DNA of 17,693 bases from UBA6770 sp965661115 (GTDB lineage: Bacteria > Bacteroidota > Bacteroidia > Flavobacteriales_G > Salibacteraceae), in the NCBI GenBank assembly GCA_965661115.1, contig CBFICO010000048.1:1-17693 (forward strand), written 5' to 3'. The position numbers and the translations under genes were made by a program. Shown here in pieces: positions 1-6,897 of this stretch. Position 1 is the first letter of the stretch. Every line of letters begins with the position of its first letter. The notes under the pieces were generated by a model. It made no database searches and was not told the origin of the DNA. It saw nothing but the letters and a program-made list of their open reading frames with translations.

Positions 1-456
1 ACTTAAGTTATAATAACTGGAATCTTTGAGCATCCTATCTGCAATTTTTAAGATATTAAAGTCCATTTCTACATGTTCTTGAATGGGGACTAAAACTTGT
101 TTCTCCAATGTACTTACCCCTCCATCTCTGTTCAAAAATGGGTGGTAAGCTACGTTGAATAATGAAGGTGCATTTCTAACACCTAACCTATTTTCTACAC
201 CTAGACTGAAGGCAATTGAATCAGAGAAAGCTACACTGGGTAGGTGGCACGAAGCACAACTAATTGAGCTGTCTTTACTAAGTATTGAATCAAAAAACAA
301 CTTTTTGCCCAGTTCAATTCTTTCAGCAGTAGGAAGGTTTTCTTGTGGGTGCTTTACCTTTGGGAAAAGATAATCTTCTAACAAGAAGTTATTCTCGTTT
401 TCCGATGAGAAAGAAAAGAATATAAGGGCAAGGAGAATAAGCCCTGTTTTTCGCAC
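1..456 (-). CDS. Di-heme cytochrome c peroxidase, MauG/MbnH type (N-terminal part, cut by window edge)
   Basis: This partial gene reads from a GTG at 456 off the left edge, giving 152 residues without a stop. An in-frame TAA lies four codons before the earliest rare start, so GTG is the best start. It gives a short basic N-terminus and a hydrophobic signal peptide (about residues 3-18). The mature part has the family's opening pattern: an E-L-G-K-K-L-F-F-D stretch near residue 48, a heme c site CASCH at 67-71, and an R-N-A-P-S-L-F-N motif soon after. Di-heme peroxidases carry a second CXXCH, which would lie beyond the edge. The gene starts 10 bases after the stop of the MbnP-like gene on the same strand. 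That partnership points to MbnH, the enzyme that oxidises a tryptophan of MbnP to kynurenine. A generic periplasmic cytochrome c peroxidase remains possible because only the N-terminal third or so is visible. Confidence 0.85.
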   Translation of the reverse strand, partial: MRKTGLILLALIFFSFSSENENNFLLEDYLFPKVKHPQENLPTAERIELGKKLFFDSILSKDSSISCASCHLPSVAFSDSIAFSLGVENRLGVRNAPSLFNVAYHPFLNRDGGVSTLEKQVLVPIQEHVEMDFNILKIADRMLKDSSYYNLS

Positions 457-466
457 AGAAATGATT

Positions 467-1474
467 TTAATAGGTTACCACTATCTTTTCTTCAGCGAAA
501 ATTCTCTGTCCTTCAATTAACTGAAGTGTGTAGAAACCAGGAGTATCAATGTTTATATGTCTTGTTGTGCCTTGCAAACCTGTGTCTTTTATAACGCGAC
601 CATTGAGGTCAATAACCTTTAGTTTGATAGAACAGTTCTCGACCTTAGAATAGTTCAAAGTTATGTTCTGACCATTTGAAGGGTTTGGACCAACAGAAAA
701 TTCAAATTGTTGTGTTGGCTCTTGAATGTCAGTTGTGTTAACTTCACCCGTTCTCTTTGTAAAAACAGAGTCTCTAAAGTTTTTAAGAAAAGGTACAGCC
801 TCATCTTTACTACCATGTGTTATCAAACCACTTGAAACATCAATATTTTCAAGCGATTTTAGATAATCGGCATTTAATTCAATTTCGATTTTACCGCCAA
901 TTGCATCAATGTTCAATTCAATCTCTGTTTCGTAATAATTATTATCACCTAAAGCGTGTATTTCATACGTAAAAGAGTTTGCAATACCCGTTTTACCCTC
1001 CATTGCCACAAAACGATAGCCAGAATTCCAGCCCCAGTGCATTGAAGGTGCTTTTGGAGCAAGAGGATGCCCTGCTATCCAAAGAGAAGGGTCTGCGTGA
1101 TTTGTTCCATCTCCAGAAGAATCATTGGGATTAGTAGTTGGAAGATTATCAACGCCAATACTAAACTTAACGGCTTCAAGCTTGGTGATATTATAGTTCC
1201 CTAGAGCTTCATTGAAACTTGTTCCAGCGTCAACTAAGAAATAGGTATTGGAAAGAGTTTCTTCTTGGCCACCATCATAAACTAATTTCATTTGGGAGAT
1301 GTAATACTCCATTCTGTTAACATTAACTGCATAGTTTCCAGATGTTGTTACGTCCTTATTAAAAGCGAAATCTTGGTTTCCTAAAAGGTGGTTTATTTTT
1401 AAAGAAATGTTTGTTTGTGCATTTATCACTAGTGCAATGCAAATGCAGGTAAATAGAGATATAAAATTTTTCAT
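467..1474 (-). CDS. MbnP-like copper-binding protein with T9SS C-terminal sorting domain
   Basis: The 335-residue product has a Sec signal peptide (residues 1-19, cleavage expected before Q20). An MbnP-type beta-sandwich domain follows (about 20-240). It has the family signature: G-D-G-T-N-H-A-D-P near 121-129, and H-P-L-A-P-x-x-P-S-M-H-W-G-W-N-S-G-Y-R-F at 136-155, which includes W147, W149 and two histidines. Residues from about 258 form a T9SS type A sorting domain (V-G-P-N-P-S-N-G, then a D-L-N-G-R-V strand, ending K-I-V-V-T-Y). In characterised MbnP/CorA/MopE-type proteins, a tryptophan is oxidised to kynurenine by an MbnH-type di-heme enzyme and then helps bind copper. Such an enzyme is encoded immediately downstream. 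The sorting domain implies export across the outer membrane, unlike methanotroph periplasmic MbnP. Family assignment is confident; which tryptophan is modified, and whether copper is the ligand here, is inference. Confidence 0.85.
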   Translation of the reverse strand: MKNFISLFTCICIALVINAQTNISLKINHLLGNQDFAFNKDVTTSGNYAVNVNRMEYYISQMKLVYDGGQEETLSNTYFLVDAGTSFNEALGNYNITKLEAVKFSIGVDNLPTTNPNDSSGDGTNHADPSLWIAGHPLAPKAPSMHWGWNSGYRFVAMEGKTGIANSFTYEIHALGDNNYYETEIELNIDAIGGKIEIELNADYLKSLENIDVSSGLITHGSKDEAVPFLKNFRDSVFTKRTGEVNTTDIQEPTQQFEFSVGPNPSNGQNITLNYSKVENCSIKLKVIDLNGRVIKDTGLQGTTRHINIDTPGFYTLQLIEGQRIFAEEKIVVTY

Positions 1475-1534
1475 TGTGTAAAAGTTTAAGAATTGAGTAT
1501 AAAAACAGGTTGAAGAGCTAGTTTATTGGAAATA

Positions 1535-1981
1535 CTATAATCTGTAAACTTGAATAAGCGAGATAAAATTTAATACAGAACCGTTTTGCAATGGTGGTGG
1601 CCTATAGAAATTGGTTGGTAGAATTTTGGAAATTTGCCTAAATGAATTGATATTTGGAAAAAGGTTATTTGGAAAAAAAATGGAGAAAAAATCATATAGA
1701 TTTCCATTTTCAATTCTGTTTATACTAATAATAAACCTTTTCGAATGATCTTTACAACAATTTGTTTTTTGATATGAGTCAGAAGTGGAGTTGTTTTTGA
1801 TCTTGGTTGTTTCCGCAGCTTTTTTGCACTTTTTAGGCTCTTTATATAATGCCCAACTTACTATTTTCCCTTTACACGTATGTGTATTCAGCGTAATTCC
1901 GCTAGATGACACACAAATACAGAAAACAAGTAAATGAGTTGTAAGCTTTTGTGCAATTAGCATAGCTGCTAAATTAATCAT
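1535..1981 (-). CDS. HYC_CC_PP-like small cysteine-rich protein
   Basis: This 148-residue protein has an N-terminal hydrophobic segment (about residues 13-28) that could be a signal peptide or anchor. Three features match the Bacteroidota HYC_CC_PP family in order and spacing: a G-I-T-L-N-T-H-T-C segment (28-36; HTC instead of HYC), an N-C-C-K-D-H motif (74-79), and a P-P-P-L motif near 128. A further cysteine (C52) follows a K-E-P-K-K stretch. No biochemical function is established for the family as far as I know; members commonly sit beside TonB-dependent receptor genes. It is first on its strand, 60 bases ahead of the MbnP-like gene, so shared transcription is likely. The cysteine/histidine pairs would suit metal handling, but that is inference. 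The ATG at 1981 is used; a second ATG at 1963 would give a shorter signal and cannot be excluded. Confidence 0.65.
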   Translation of the reverse strand: MINLAAMLIAQKLTTHLLVFCICVSSSGITLNTHTCKGKIVSWALYKEPKKCKKAAETTKIKNNSTSDSYQKTNCCKDHSKRFIISINRIENGNLYDFFSIFFPNNLFPNINSFRQISKILPTNFYRPPPLQNGSVLNFISLIQVYRL

Positions 1982-1994
1982 TTTTATGAATCCT

Positions 1995-2002
1995 AAAAAC
2001 TA
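1995..2002 (-). promoter_or_regulatory. Weak candidate -7 box for the HYC_CC_PP/mbnP/mbnH operon
   Basis: On the minus strand this reads TAGTTTTT, one mismatch from TAnnTTTG. A TTTA lies 19 bases upstream (2022-2025), close to the TTTG -33 element. It lies 13 bases before the ATG at 1981 and just downstream of the terminator of the preceding unit, where a promoter is needed. The region is A/T-rich, so chance matches are likely. Confidence 0.25.
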
Positions 2003-2023
2003 AGAAAAACAGTTTAATAAATA

Positions 2024-2050
2024 AAAAAGGCTCCAAAATGGAGCCTTTTT
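2024..2050 (-). terminator. Strong intrinsic terminator, potentially bidirectional
   Basis: A perfect stem GGCTCCA (2029-2035) pairs with TGGAGCC (2039-2045) around an AAA loop. A-runs and T-runs flank it (2023-2028 and 2046-2050), extending the stem and giving a U-tract in either direction. It begins six bases beyond the stop codon of the large surface-protein gene at 2056 on the minus strand. It therefore ends that transcript before the copper-linked operon starts at 1981. Confidence 0.9.
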
Positions 2051-2055
2051 CGATT

Positions 2056-5000
2056 CTATCTTTCTTGTTCTTCTGTTGGATTGGCCGATCGTGTGCTGTT
2101 CTTTAACTCATCAACTTTGGAACGACTGGTAGAGCCGTGCTTTGGATGAACGCTTTGTGATTTATCAAGCCCATATACTTCAGGGTGCAAGTAGTGACCT
2201 TTGTTTTCAGGACTCTTTTCTGGTTCAACCTCAACCCTGTTTTCCTTAGCATAAGGGTCGTTTCTAATACCAGTTAATTGCCAGCTAACTTTTACATTAG
2301 GTTTATCCGTTTGAATAACGAACTTGTTGCCGCTCACTTCCTCCTTTACTATACACTGGGCAAATTGACCTATTGGCGTTAGCTGATATCTAAAGTCCTT
2401 GTTAGAAACTTCAACATATTGGGGGAGTTCAATTACCGCAATTCCACTAGCATCAGTAGTGGCGTTACCGTTATAAACATTCATCATGTCAGGACTTTCT
2501 ACAAAACTGTGTACCAAGTATTTATTTTCTGGGTCTAATGGGTGGTCTATTTTAAATGTACCCGATCCTTTAGAAATTGCTCCTGTAATGTCTAAATCAC
2601 CTGTAATGGTAACGTCACCTTCAAATAATCCGGCTAATCCAGTTCCGACAGACTTTGCCCAGACTCCATAATTAACACTTCCTGCAGCGGAAATAGATGC
2701 ATCAGCAAATACGGCAATGTTTGTATCAGCACTTGCTACGTAATTATACGACCCATAGTTTTTAACAGAAGCACCACCTCCATAAGTAAAGTTTGCAATA
2801 CCATAGTTGTTGGTTCCTTGAGCGTTTTCTAAGGTAAGAACACCATAGTTATTGGTAGAATGACGTTCTCCAACGGCAACAACCCCAGCATTATATCCTG
2901 CACTTGAATTGGTTACTTGCGCTATACCAAAAACACCTTGATTATAATAAGATACAGTTGATTGAGCACGTCCTTCAACACCCCTATTTAAACCAAAATT
3001 TGCTGAGGATCTGCCTTCAGCGTATCCATTAACCCCTACATTATATGTTCCAGATCCGTAAGCTCTACCGTAGATACCATAGTGGTCTCCAGTTCCTGTA
3101 CCCGTTGTTCCGCCATTAGCACCACCAGCAAGTGCTTGCATACCAAACTGAATATTATTGTTGCCATTGCTTTCTGAGCGACCATATATTCCCGTATTAA
3201 TACCTGAACCAGTAGCAAAGCCAAATATGGCGTTGTTTTCACTACCACTTCTCACGTCTAATCGAGCTGCTGGAGCGGTAAGACCAATTCCAACATTTCC
3301 TGAGTTTCTATATATCTCAGTTCCATTTTGCTCCCAAAACAATCTAGCTCTTAAATCAGCCGCAGTATCAACCAATGCAGAATGAATAGTAGTGCTATCC
3401 GAAATTGCTTTTGCAACAGCGGTGTTTAGTCTGAGAGAATCATTTTCAATTCTAGTATCTAGCCCACTAACATCAGTAACTACTCCGTTCAAACGAATAC
3501 TATCGTTGGTAATTCGAGTATCGAAGCCAGATTCCGCTGTATTTAAACGAATAGAATCGTTTGTGATTCTGGTGTCATAAGCTGCAACGTCTGTAACCAC
3601 CCCATTCAAGCGAATACTGTCGTTGGTAATTCGGGTGTCAAATCCAGACTCCGCTGTATTTAAACGAATAGAATCGTTGGTGATTCTAGTATCATAAGCT
3701 GCAACGTCAGTAACCACTCCGTTCAAGCGAATACTGTCGTTAGTAATTCTAGTATCAAATCCAGATTCAGCTGTATTTAAACGAATAGAATCGTTTGTGA
3801 TTCTTGAATCGTAAGCTGCAACGTCCGTTTCAACTCCGTTAAGGCGAATACTGTCGTTAATAATTCGAGTATCAAAACCGGATTCTGCCGTATTCAATCG
3901 AATAGAATCGTTTGTGATTCTTGAATCGTAAGCCGCAACGTCAGTTTCCACTCCGTTTAAGCGAATACTGTCGTTTGTAATTCGAGTATCAAACCCAGTT
4001 TCAGCAGTGTTTAGTCTTATAGAATCGTTTGTGATTCTAGAATCGTAAGCTGCAACGTTAGTTTCTACTCCGTTCAGGCGAATACTGTCGTTAGTAATTC
4101 GAGTATCAAAACCGGATTCTACCGTATTCAATCGAATAGAATCGTTTGTGATTCTTGAATCGTAAGCTGCTACGTCAGTTTCCACTCCGTTCAATCGAAT
4201 GCTGTCGTTTGTAATTCTTGTATCAAACCCAGCTTCAGCAGTGTTTAAACGAATAGAATCGTTGGTGATTCTGGAATCGTAAGCCGCAACGTCAGTTTCT
4301 ACTCCATTAAGGCGAATACTGTCGTTAGTAATTCGAGTATCAAACCCAGCTTCAGCAGTGTTTAAACGAATAGAATCGTTTGTGATTCTGGTGTCATAAG
4401 CCGCAACGTCTGTCACCACTCCGTTCAAACGAATACTGTCGTTAGTAATTCGAGTATCAAACCCAGACTCAACTGTGTTTAGTCGAATAGAATCGTTTGT
4501 GATTCTGGTGTCATAAGCTGCAACGTCTGTAACTACTCCGTTCAAACGAATACTATCGTTAGTAATTCGAGTATCAAATCCAGATTCCGCTGTGTTTAGA
4601 CGAATAGAATCGTTGGTGATTCTTGAATCGTAAGCCGCTACGTCGGTTTCTACTCCATTCAATCGAATACTGTCGTTAGTAATTCTTGTATCAAAGCCAG
4701 CTTCAGCTGTGTTCAGACGAATAGAATCGTTTGTGATTCTTGAATCGTATGATGATATCGATAAATTTTGCCAGGTAGCAACACCATTGGCATCCGAGGT
4801 CAGCACTCTTCCCGCAGCTGCACCATTTGTTATTGTAAGATTATCGGTAAGTATTCCACCGGAAACATTTAATGTAGAATCAAAATTCATAAGGCCACCA
4901 ATTCTTACTTTTTGTCCTAAGTGAGTGCTCCCTGAATCAACCCACAAACCAAAGTTGTCGGTTCCCGTGCCTGTTGCCGTTGTCCATAGTCCAAAGTATC

Positions 5001-5814
5001 TAGCAGGTGCGTCAATTCCAGTTACAGAAAAATGACCTCCATAGTGATCTTGTGTAAAAAGTCCAGTTCCCCATCGTCCGTTTACGCTGGACTTTATACC
5101 GTATGTTTTTGAGAAGTCTGAGCTACTACCTTCGACTTCCGAGCTAAGCCCCATTTTTGACGTAGCATTTCCTTGAAGGACTCTAGATTGAATACCGATT
5201 GCGGTATTAGTAAAGCCGGTGTTGGTCATAACTGTTCTTAAGGTTACACTGTCACTATTCGTGCTCAGGGTATCAATTATTGCGGCCATTGCTAAATCAT
5301 TGCTGGTTCCAATTGCAATTGCCCCTAGGTTGTATATGGTATCTAGATTTCCATTTCCATTTTTTGCCAACACTGAATCTAACCCTTGAGAAGATTGACT
5401 TGCAGGAAGTTGAACGAACCCACCATCAGAAAGATAAATGGTATCATTTGAAATAGTCAGTACTTGAATTTCATTTGTTGAGTCGTTGTCGTTATTAACA
5501 CCTGCGCTAGGCGGCAGTATTGCAAACCCGCCATCAGACAAGAAAATGGTGTCGTTAGAGATTGATATGGTTTGAATCTCATTGGTAGAATCATTGTCGT
5601 TATTTACTCCGCCACCAGGAGGGATAATAGCAAACCCACCGTCTGTTAAGAATATCGTATCGTTTGAAATAGAGAGGGTTTGAATCTCGTTAGTTGAGTC
5701 ATTGTCGTTACTAAATCCAGCTCCTGCAGGTATAACCGCAAAACCACCTTTACTTAAAAAGACCGTATCGTTAGAAATGCTCAGGGTTTGAATTTCATTT
5801 GTACTATCGGCATC
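2056..5814 (-). CDS. Giant repeat-containing tail-fibre/adhesin-like surface protein (main part; frame-broken from its N-terminus)
   Basis: The open frame runs from the frameshift zone near 5814 to the stop at 2056, about 1250 residues. It has no convincing start of its own; a TTG at 5541 is internal to a repeat. In order it contains four 36-residue repeats (5383-5814) of the form D-N-D-S-T-N-E-I-Q-T-L-S-I-S-N-D-T-I; a linker; eleven 39-residue repeats (3463-4749), each with two R-I-T-N-D-S-I-R-L-N cores; an N-V-G-I-G-x-x-A-P-A-A-R-L-D-V motif typical of tail-fibre-like proteins; glycine-rich Y-G-I-Y-G/N-Y-G-V repeats; and a conserved-looking end domain (P-L-D-P-E-N-K-Y-L, H-S-F-V-E-S-P-D-M-M-N, K-V-S-W-Q-L-T-G-I-R) with a charged tail. 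The architecture suggests a long, probably oligomeric surface fibre. No T9SS sorting domain ends it. Joined to the signal-bearing fragment at 5813-6232, the whole would be about 1390 residues. Confidence 0.75.
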   Translation of the reverse strand, partial: DADSTNEIQTLSISNDTVFLSKGGFAVIPAGAGFSNDNDSTNEIQTLSISNDTIFLTDGGFAIIPPGGGVNNDNDSTNEIQTISISNDTIFLSDGGFAILPPSAGVNNDNDSTNEIQVLTISNDTIYLSDGGFVQLPASQSSQGLDSVLAKNGNGNLDTIYNLGAIAIGTSNDLAMAAIIDTLSTNSDSVTLRTVMTNTGFTNTAIGIQSRVLQGNATSKMGLSSEVEGSSSDFSKTYGIKSSVNGRWGTGLFTQDHYGGHFSVTGIDAPARYFGLWTTATGTGTDNFGLWVDSGSTHLGQKVRIGGLMNFDSTLNVSGGILTDNLTITNGAAAGRVLTSDANGVATWQNLSISSYDSRITNDSIRLNTAEAGFDTRITNDSIRLNGVETDVAAYDSRITNDSIRLNTAESGFDTRITNDSIRLNGVVTDVAAYDTRITNDSIRLNTVESGFDTRITNDSIRLNGVVTDVAAYDTRITNDSIRLNTAEAGFDTRITNDSIRLNGVETDVAAYDSRITNDSIRLNTAEAGFDTRITNDSIRLNGVETDVAAYDSRITNDSIRLNTVESGFDTRITNDSIRLNGVETNVAAYDSRITNDSIRLNTAETGFDTRITNDSIRLNGVETDVAAYDSRITNDSIRLNTAESGFDTRIINDSIRLNGVETDVAAYDSRITNDSIRLNTAESGFDTRITNDSIRLNGVVTDVAAYDTRITNDSIRLNTAESGFDTRITNDSIRLNGVVTDVAAYDTRITNDSIRLNTAESGFDTRITNDSIRLNGVVTDVSGLDTRIENDSLRLNTAVAKAISDSTTIHSALVDTAADLRARLFWEQNGTEIYRNSGNVGIGLTAPAARLDVRSGSENNAIFGFATGSGINTGIYGRSESNGNNNIQFGMQALAGGANGGTTGTGTGDHYGIYGRAYGSGTYNVGVNGYAEGRSSANFGLNRGVEGRAQSTVSYYNQGVFGIAQVTNSSAGYNAGVVAVGERHSTNNYGVLTLENAQGTNNYGIANFTYGGGASVKNYGSYNYVASADTNIAVFADASISAAGSVNYGVWAKSVGTGLAGLFEGDVTITGDLDITGAISKGSGTFKIDHPLDPENKYLVHSFVESPDMMNVYNGNATTDASGIAVIELPQYVEVSNKDFRYQLTPIGQFAQCIVKEEVSGNKFVIQTDKPNVKVSWQLTGIRNDPYAKENRVEVEPEKSPENKGHYLHPEVYGLDKSQSVHPKHGSTSRSKVDELKNSTRSANPTEEQER
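3463..4749 (-). repeat. Eleven tandem 117-bp coding repeats (fibre stalk)
   Basis: The period is exactly 117 bases, 39 codons. For example, the same GAATCGTAAG word recurs at 3806 and 3923. Each unit encodes Y-D-S/T-R-I-T-N-D-S-I-R-L-N-T-A-E-x-G (18 residues) followed by F-D-T-R-I-T-N-D-S-I-R-L-N-G-V-E/V-T-D-V-A-A (21 residues). Eleven full units are followed by a degenerate half unit. The protein sequence is nearly invariant while third codon positions vary. A regular stalk with coiled-coil character is plausible but not proven. Confidence 0.95.
5383..5814 (-). repeat. Four tandem 108-bp coding repeats
   Basis: Four units of 36 codons start at 5814, 5706, 5598 and 5490 on the minus strand. 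Each encodes a D-x-D-S-T-N-E-I-Q core, then an I-S-N-D-T-I/V strand, then a G-G-F strand ending in a proline-rich turn. This type of repeat is common near the N-terminus of Bacteroidota surface fibres, just after the S-V-P-Y-A-L-Y-A motif seen in the neighbouring fragment. Confidence 0.9.
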
Positions 5815-6232
5815 AAAATCTGTAGTAGGAGTTGCCAGAATTTAAAGCATACAATGCATAAGGTACTGACATTAATTGAGAGGTGCTAAGCACACTAAAA
5901 TTTGTTCCACCCGCTGGATCAATCTCAACACGTAAAGTGTGGTCGTCTGCTCCCCAGTTAATTGAAGACATACTTCCAGATACAATCTGGCCAGCACCTA
6001 TCGAGATGGTTACCAAACCGTATTTATTAGTTGTTGCCGATTGCGTTTCCTGATATTTTACGGTTCCACTTGGAGTACCTTCAATAATTGTCATGCGAAA
6101 ACTCACGGATTGGTCTTTTATCAGAATTCCGTCAGAATTTCTTACTACAGCTTGGTAATTAAATCGCTGAGGTGCTTGAGCTAATAGCATTGAGCTCAGT
6201 GCAACAAGAATTAAGGTAAGTGTACTTTTCAT
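5813..6232 (-). CDS. N-terminal fragment of the fibre/adhesin-like protein, ending at a premature TGA
   Basis: The 139-residue frame starts at an ATG with a clear signal peptide (about 1-18, ending in L-L-A-Q). It continues with the widespread Bacteroidota opening domain: A-P-Q-R-F-N-Y-Q-A-V-V-R-N, then G-L-V-T-I-S-I-G-A-G, ending in S-Q-L-M-S-V-P-Y-A-L-Y-A-L. In related proteins this domain continues straight into strand repeats such as those at 5383-5814. Here the frame instead runs five unusual residues and stops at TGA (5815-5813). The +1 frame continues the repeats. The two parts are best read as one gene disrupted by a one-base gain, a two-base loss or a sequencing error between 5815 and 5842. 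It lies 17 bases downstream of the gene ending at 6250, in the same operon. Confidence 0.8.
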   Translation of the reverse strand: MKSTLTLILVALSSMLLAQAPQRFNYQAVVRNSDGILIKDQSVSFRMTIIEGTPSGTVKYQETQSATTNKYGLVTISIGAGQIVSGSMSSINWGADDHTLRVEIDPAGGTNFSVLSTSQLMSVPYALYALNSGNSYYRF

Positions 6233-6249
6233 AGATTAAGTTATTAATG

Positions 6250-6732
6250 CTAATGCGTTTTTACAAGTTTAAGGTGTTGAAAATAAGAACCATTTTTGGT
6301 AGATATTTCCACTGTGTAGGTAGCTGGTGGCAATTCGCCGATTTGAAATGATTGATTTAAATCTGTTACTTTTTCTTGAGTAAGTAATTTGCCGTTTACA
6401 TCTCGAATACTCAGATTAATTTCTTCATCGAGTTGTTTTGAGAGCTTTATACTAAATTCATTTATCGCTGGATTTGGAAAGATACTGATGTTAAAATCAC
6501 GTATAGAATTTACTTTCTCTACTGAAACCAAAGTGAAGGTTGGTTGTATAAAACCTTGTGTTACATCAGTGTTGCCAATAGTTCCCGTGGTTATTATTGA
6601 TTCACCAATACTCCAAGAAACTTCTGCATTAGCAATGGAATCTGTTGTTCCAGCAGTACCTACAATTTCCTGAGCTGTTACGTTAATTGTTATCGAAACT
6701 AGGCACGAAAAAAATACTAAAACACGTGTCAT
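6250..6732 (-). CDS. Small secreted protein with T9SS C-terminal sorting domain
   Basis: The preferred start is the ATG at 6732, giving 160 residues. A longer reading from a TTG at 6756 is open, but that TTG lies inside a perfect -7 promoter box, so it should not be translated. From the ATG the product has a signal peptide ending in N-V-T-A-Q. A short domain follows (S-W-S-I-G-E-S, then V-T-Q-G-F-I-Q-P), a pattern recurrent in Bacteroidota secreted proteins. The final ~75 residues are a T9SS type A sorting domain (I-S-I-F-P-N-P-A-I-N-E-F, a D-V-N-G-K-L strand, ending L-K-L-V-K-T-H). It is first in a unit with the fibre-like gene, 17 bases ahead of it. A role as a secreted partner of the fibre is possible but only positional. 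Function is unknown. Confidence 0.8.
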   Translation of the reverse strand: MTRVLVFFSCLVSITINVTAQEIVGTAGTTDSIANAEVSWSIGESIITTGTIGNTDVTQGFIQPTFTLVSVEKVNSIRDFNISIFPNPAINEFSIKLSKQLDEEINLSIRDVNGKLLTQEKVTDLNQSFQIGELPPATYTVEISTKNGSYFQHLKLVKTH

Positions 6733-6753
6733 ACAACCAGATTTTTTGCATTT

Positions 6754-6761
6754 CAAAGGTA
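6754..6761 (-). promoter_or_regulatory. -7 box (TACCTTTG) of the surface-fibre operon
   Basis: The minus strand reads TACCTTTG, a perfect match to TAnnTTTG. It lies 21 bases before the ATG at 6732, the same spacing as the boxes before the 11875 and 13151 starts. No clear TTTG sits 19 bases further upstream. The box overlaps the TTG that the longer open frame would use as its start. Confidence 0.5.
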
Positions 6762-6897
6762 GTAGAATCCTTTACATAGCTATTACTCAAAATATGGTAT
6801 TTAGTCATGTTTTAGGTTGATTTTCGTACCCATTTAGGGTGTTTTACTGATGTGGTTTTTTGACCAAAAAGCTTCCTTTGTAAAAAAAATGTTAGTC

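Noticed and set aside
155..373. Plus-strand open frame at the left edge
   Set aside because: It is antisense to the CASCH-bearing peroxidase, whose minus-strand frame is open throughout and carries clear motifs.
3463..4749. 117-bp periodicity as a possible CRISPR array
   Set aside because: Units are contiguous and entirely coding, without unique spacers, and third-position variation shows protein-level constraint.
2486..4924. Several plus-strand and one minus-strand open frames within the fibre gene
   Set aside because: They lie over the repeat-rich coding sequence in other frames and have no signal peptide or family motif.
6873..6880. Possible -7 box TTCCTTTG before the propeller-like gene
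   Set aside because: One key base mismatches and no -33 element is seen; its position would nonetheless agree with the ATG at 6898.
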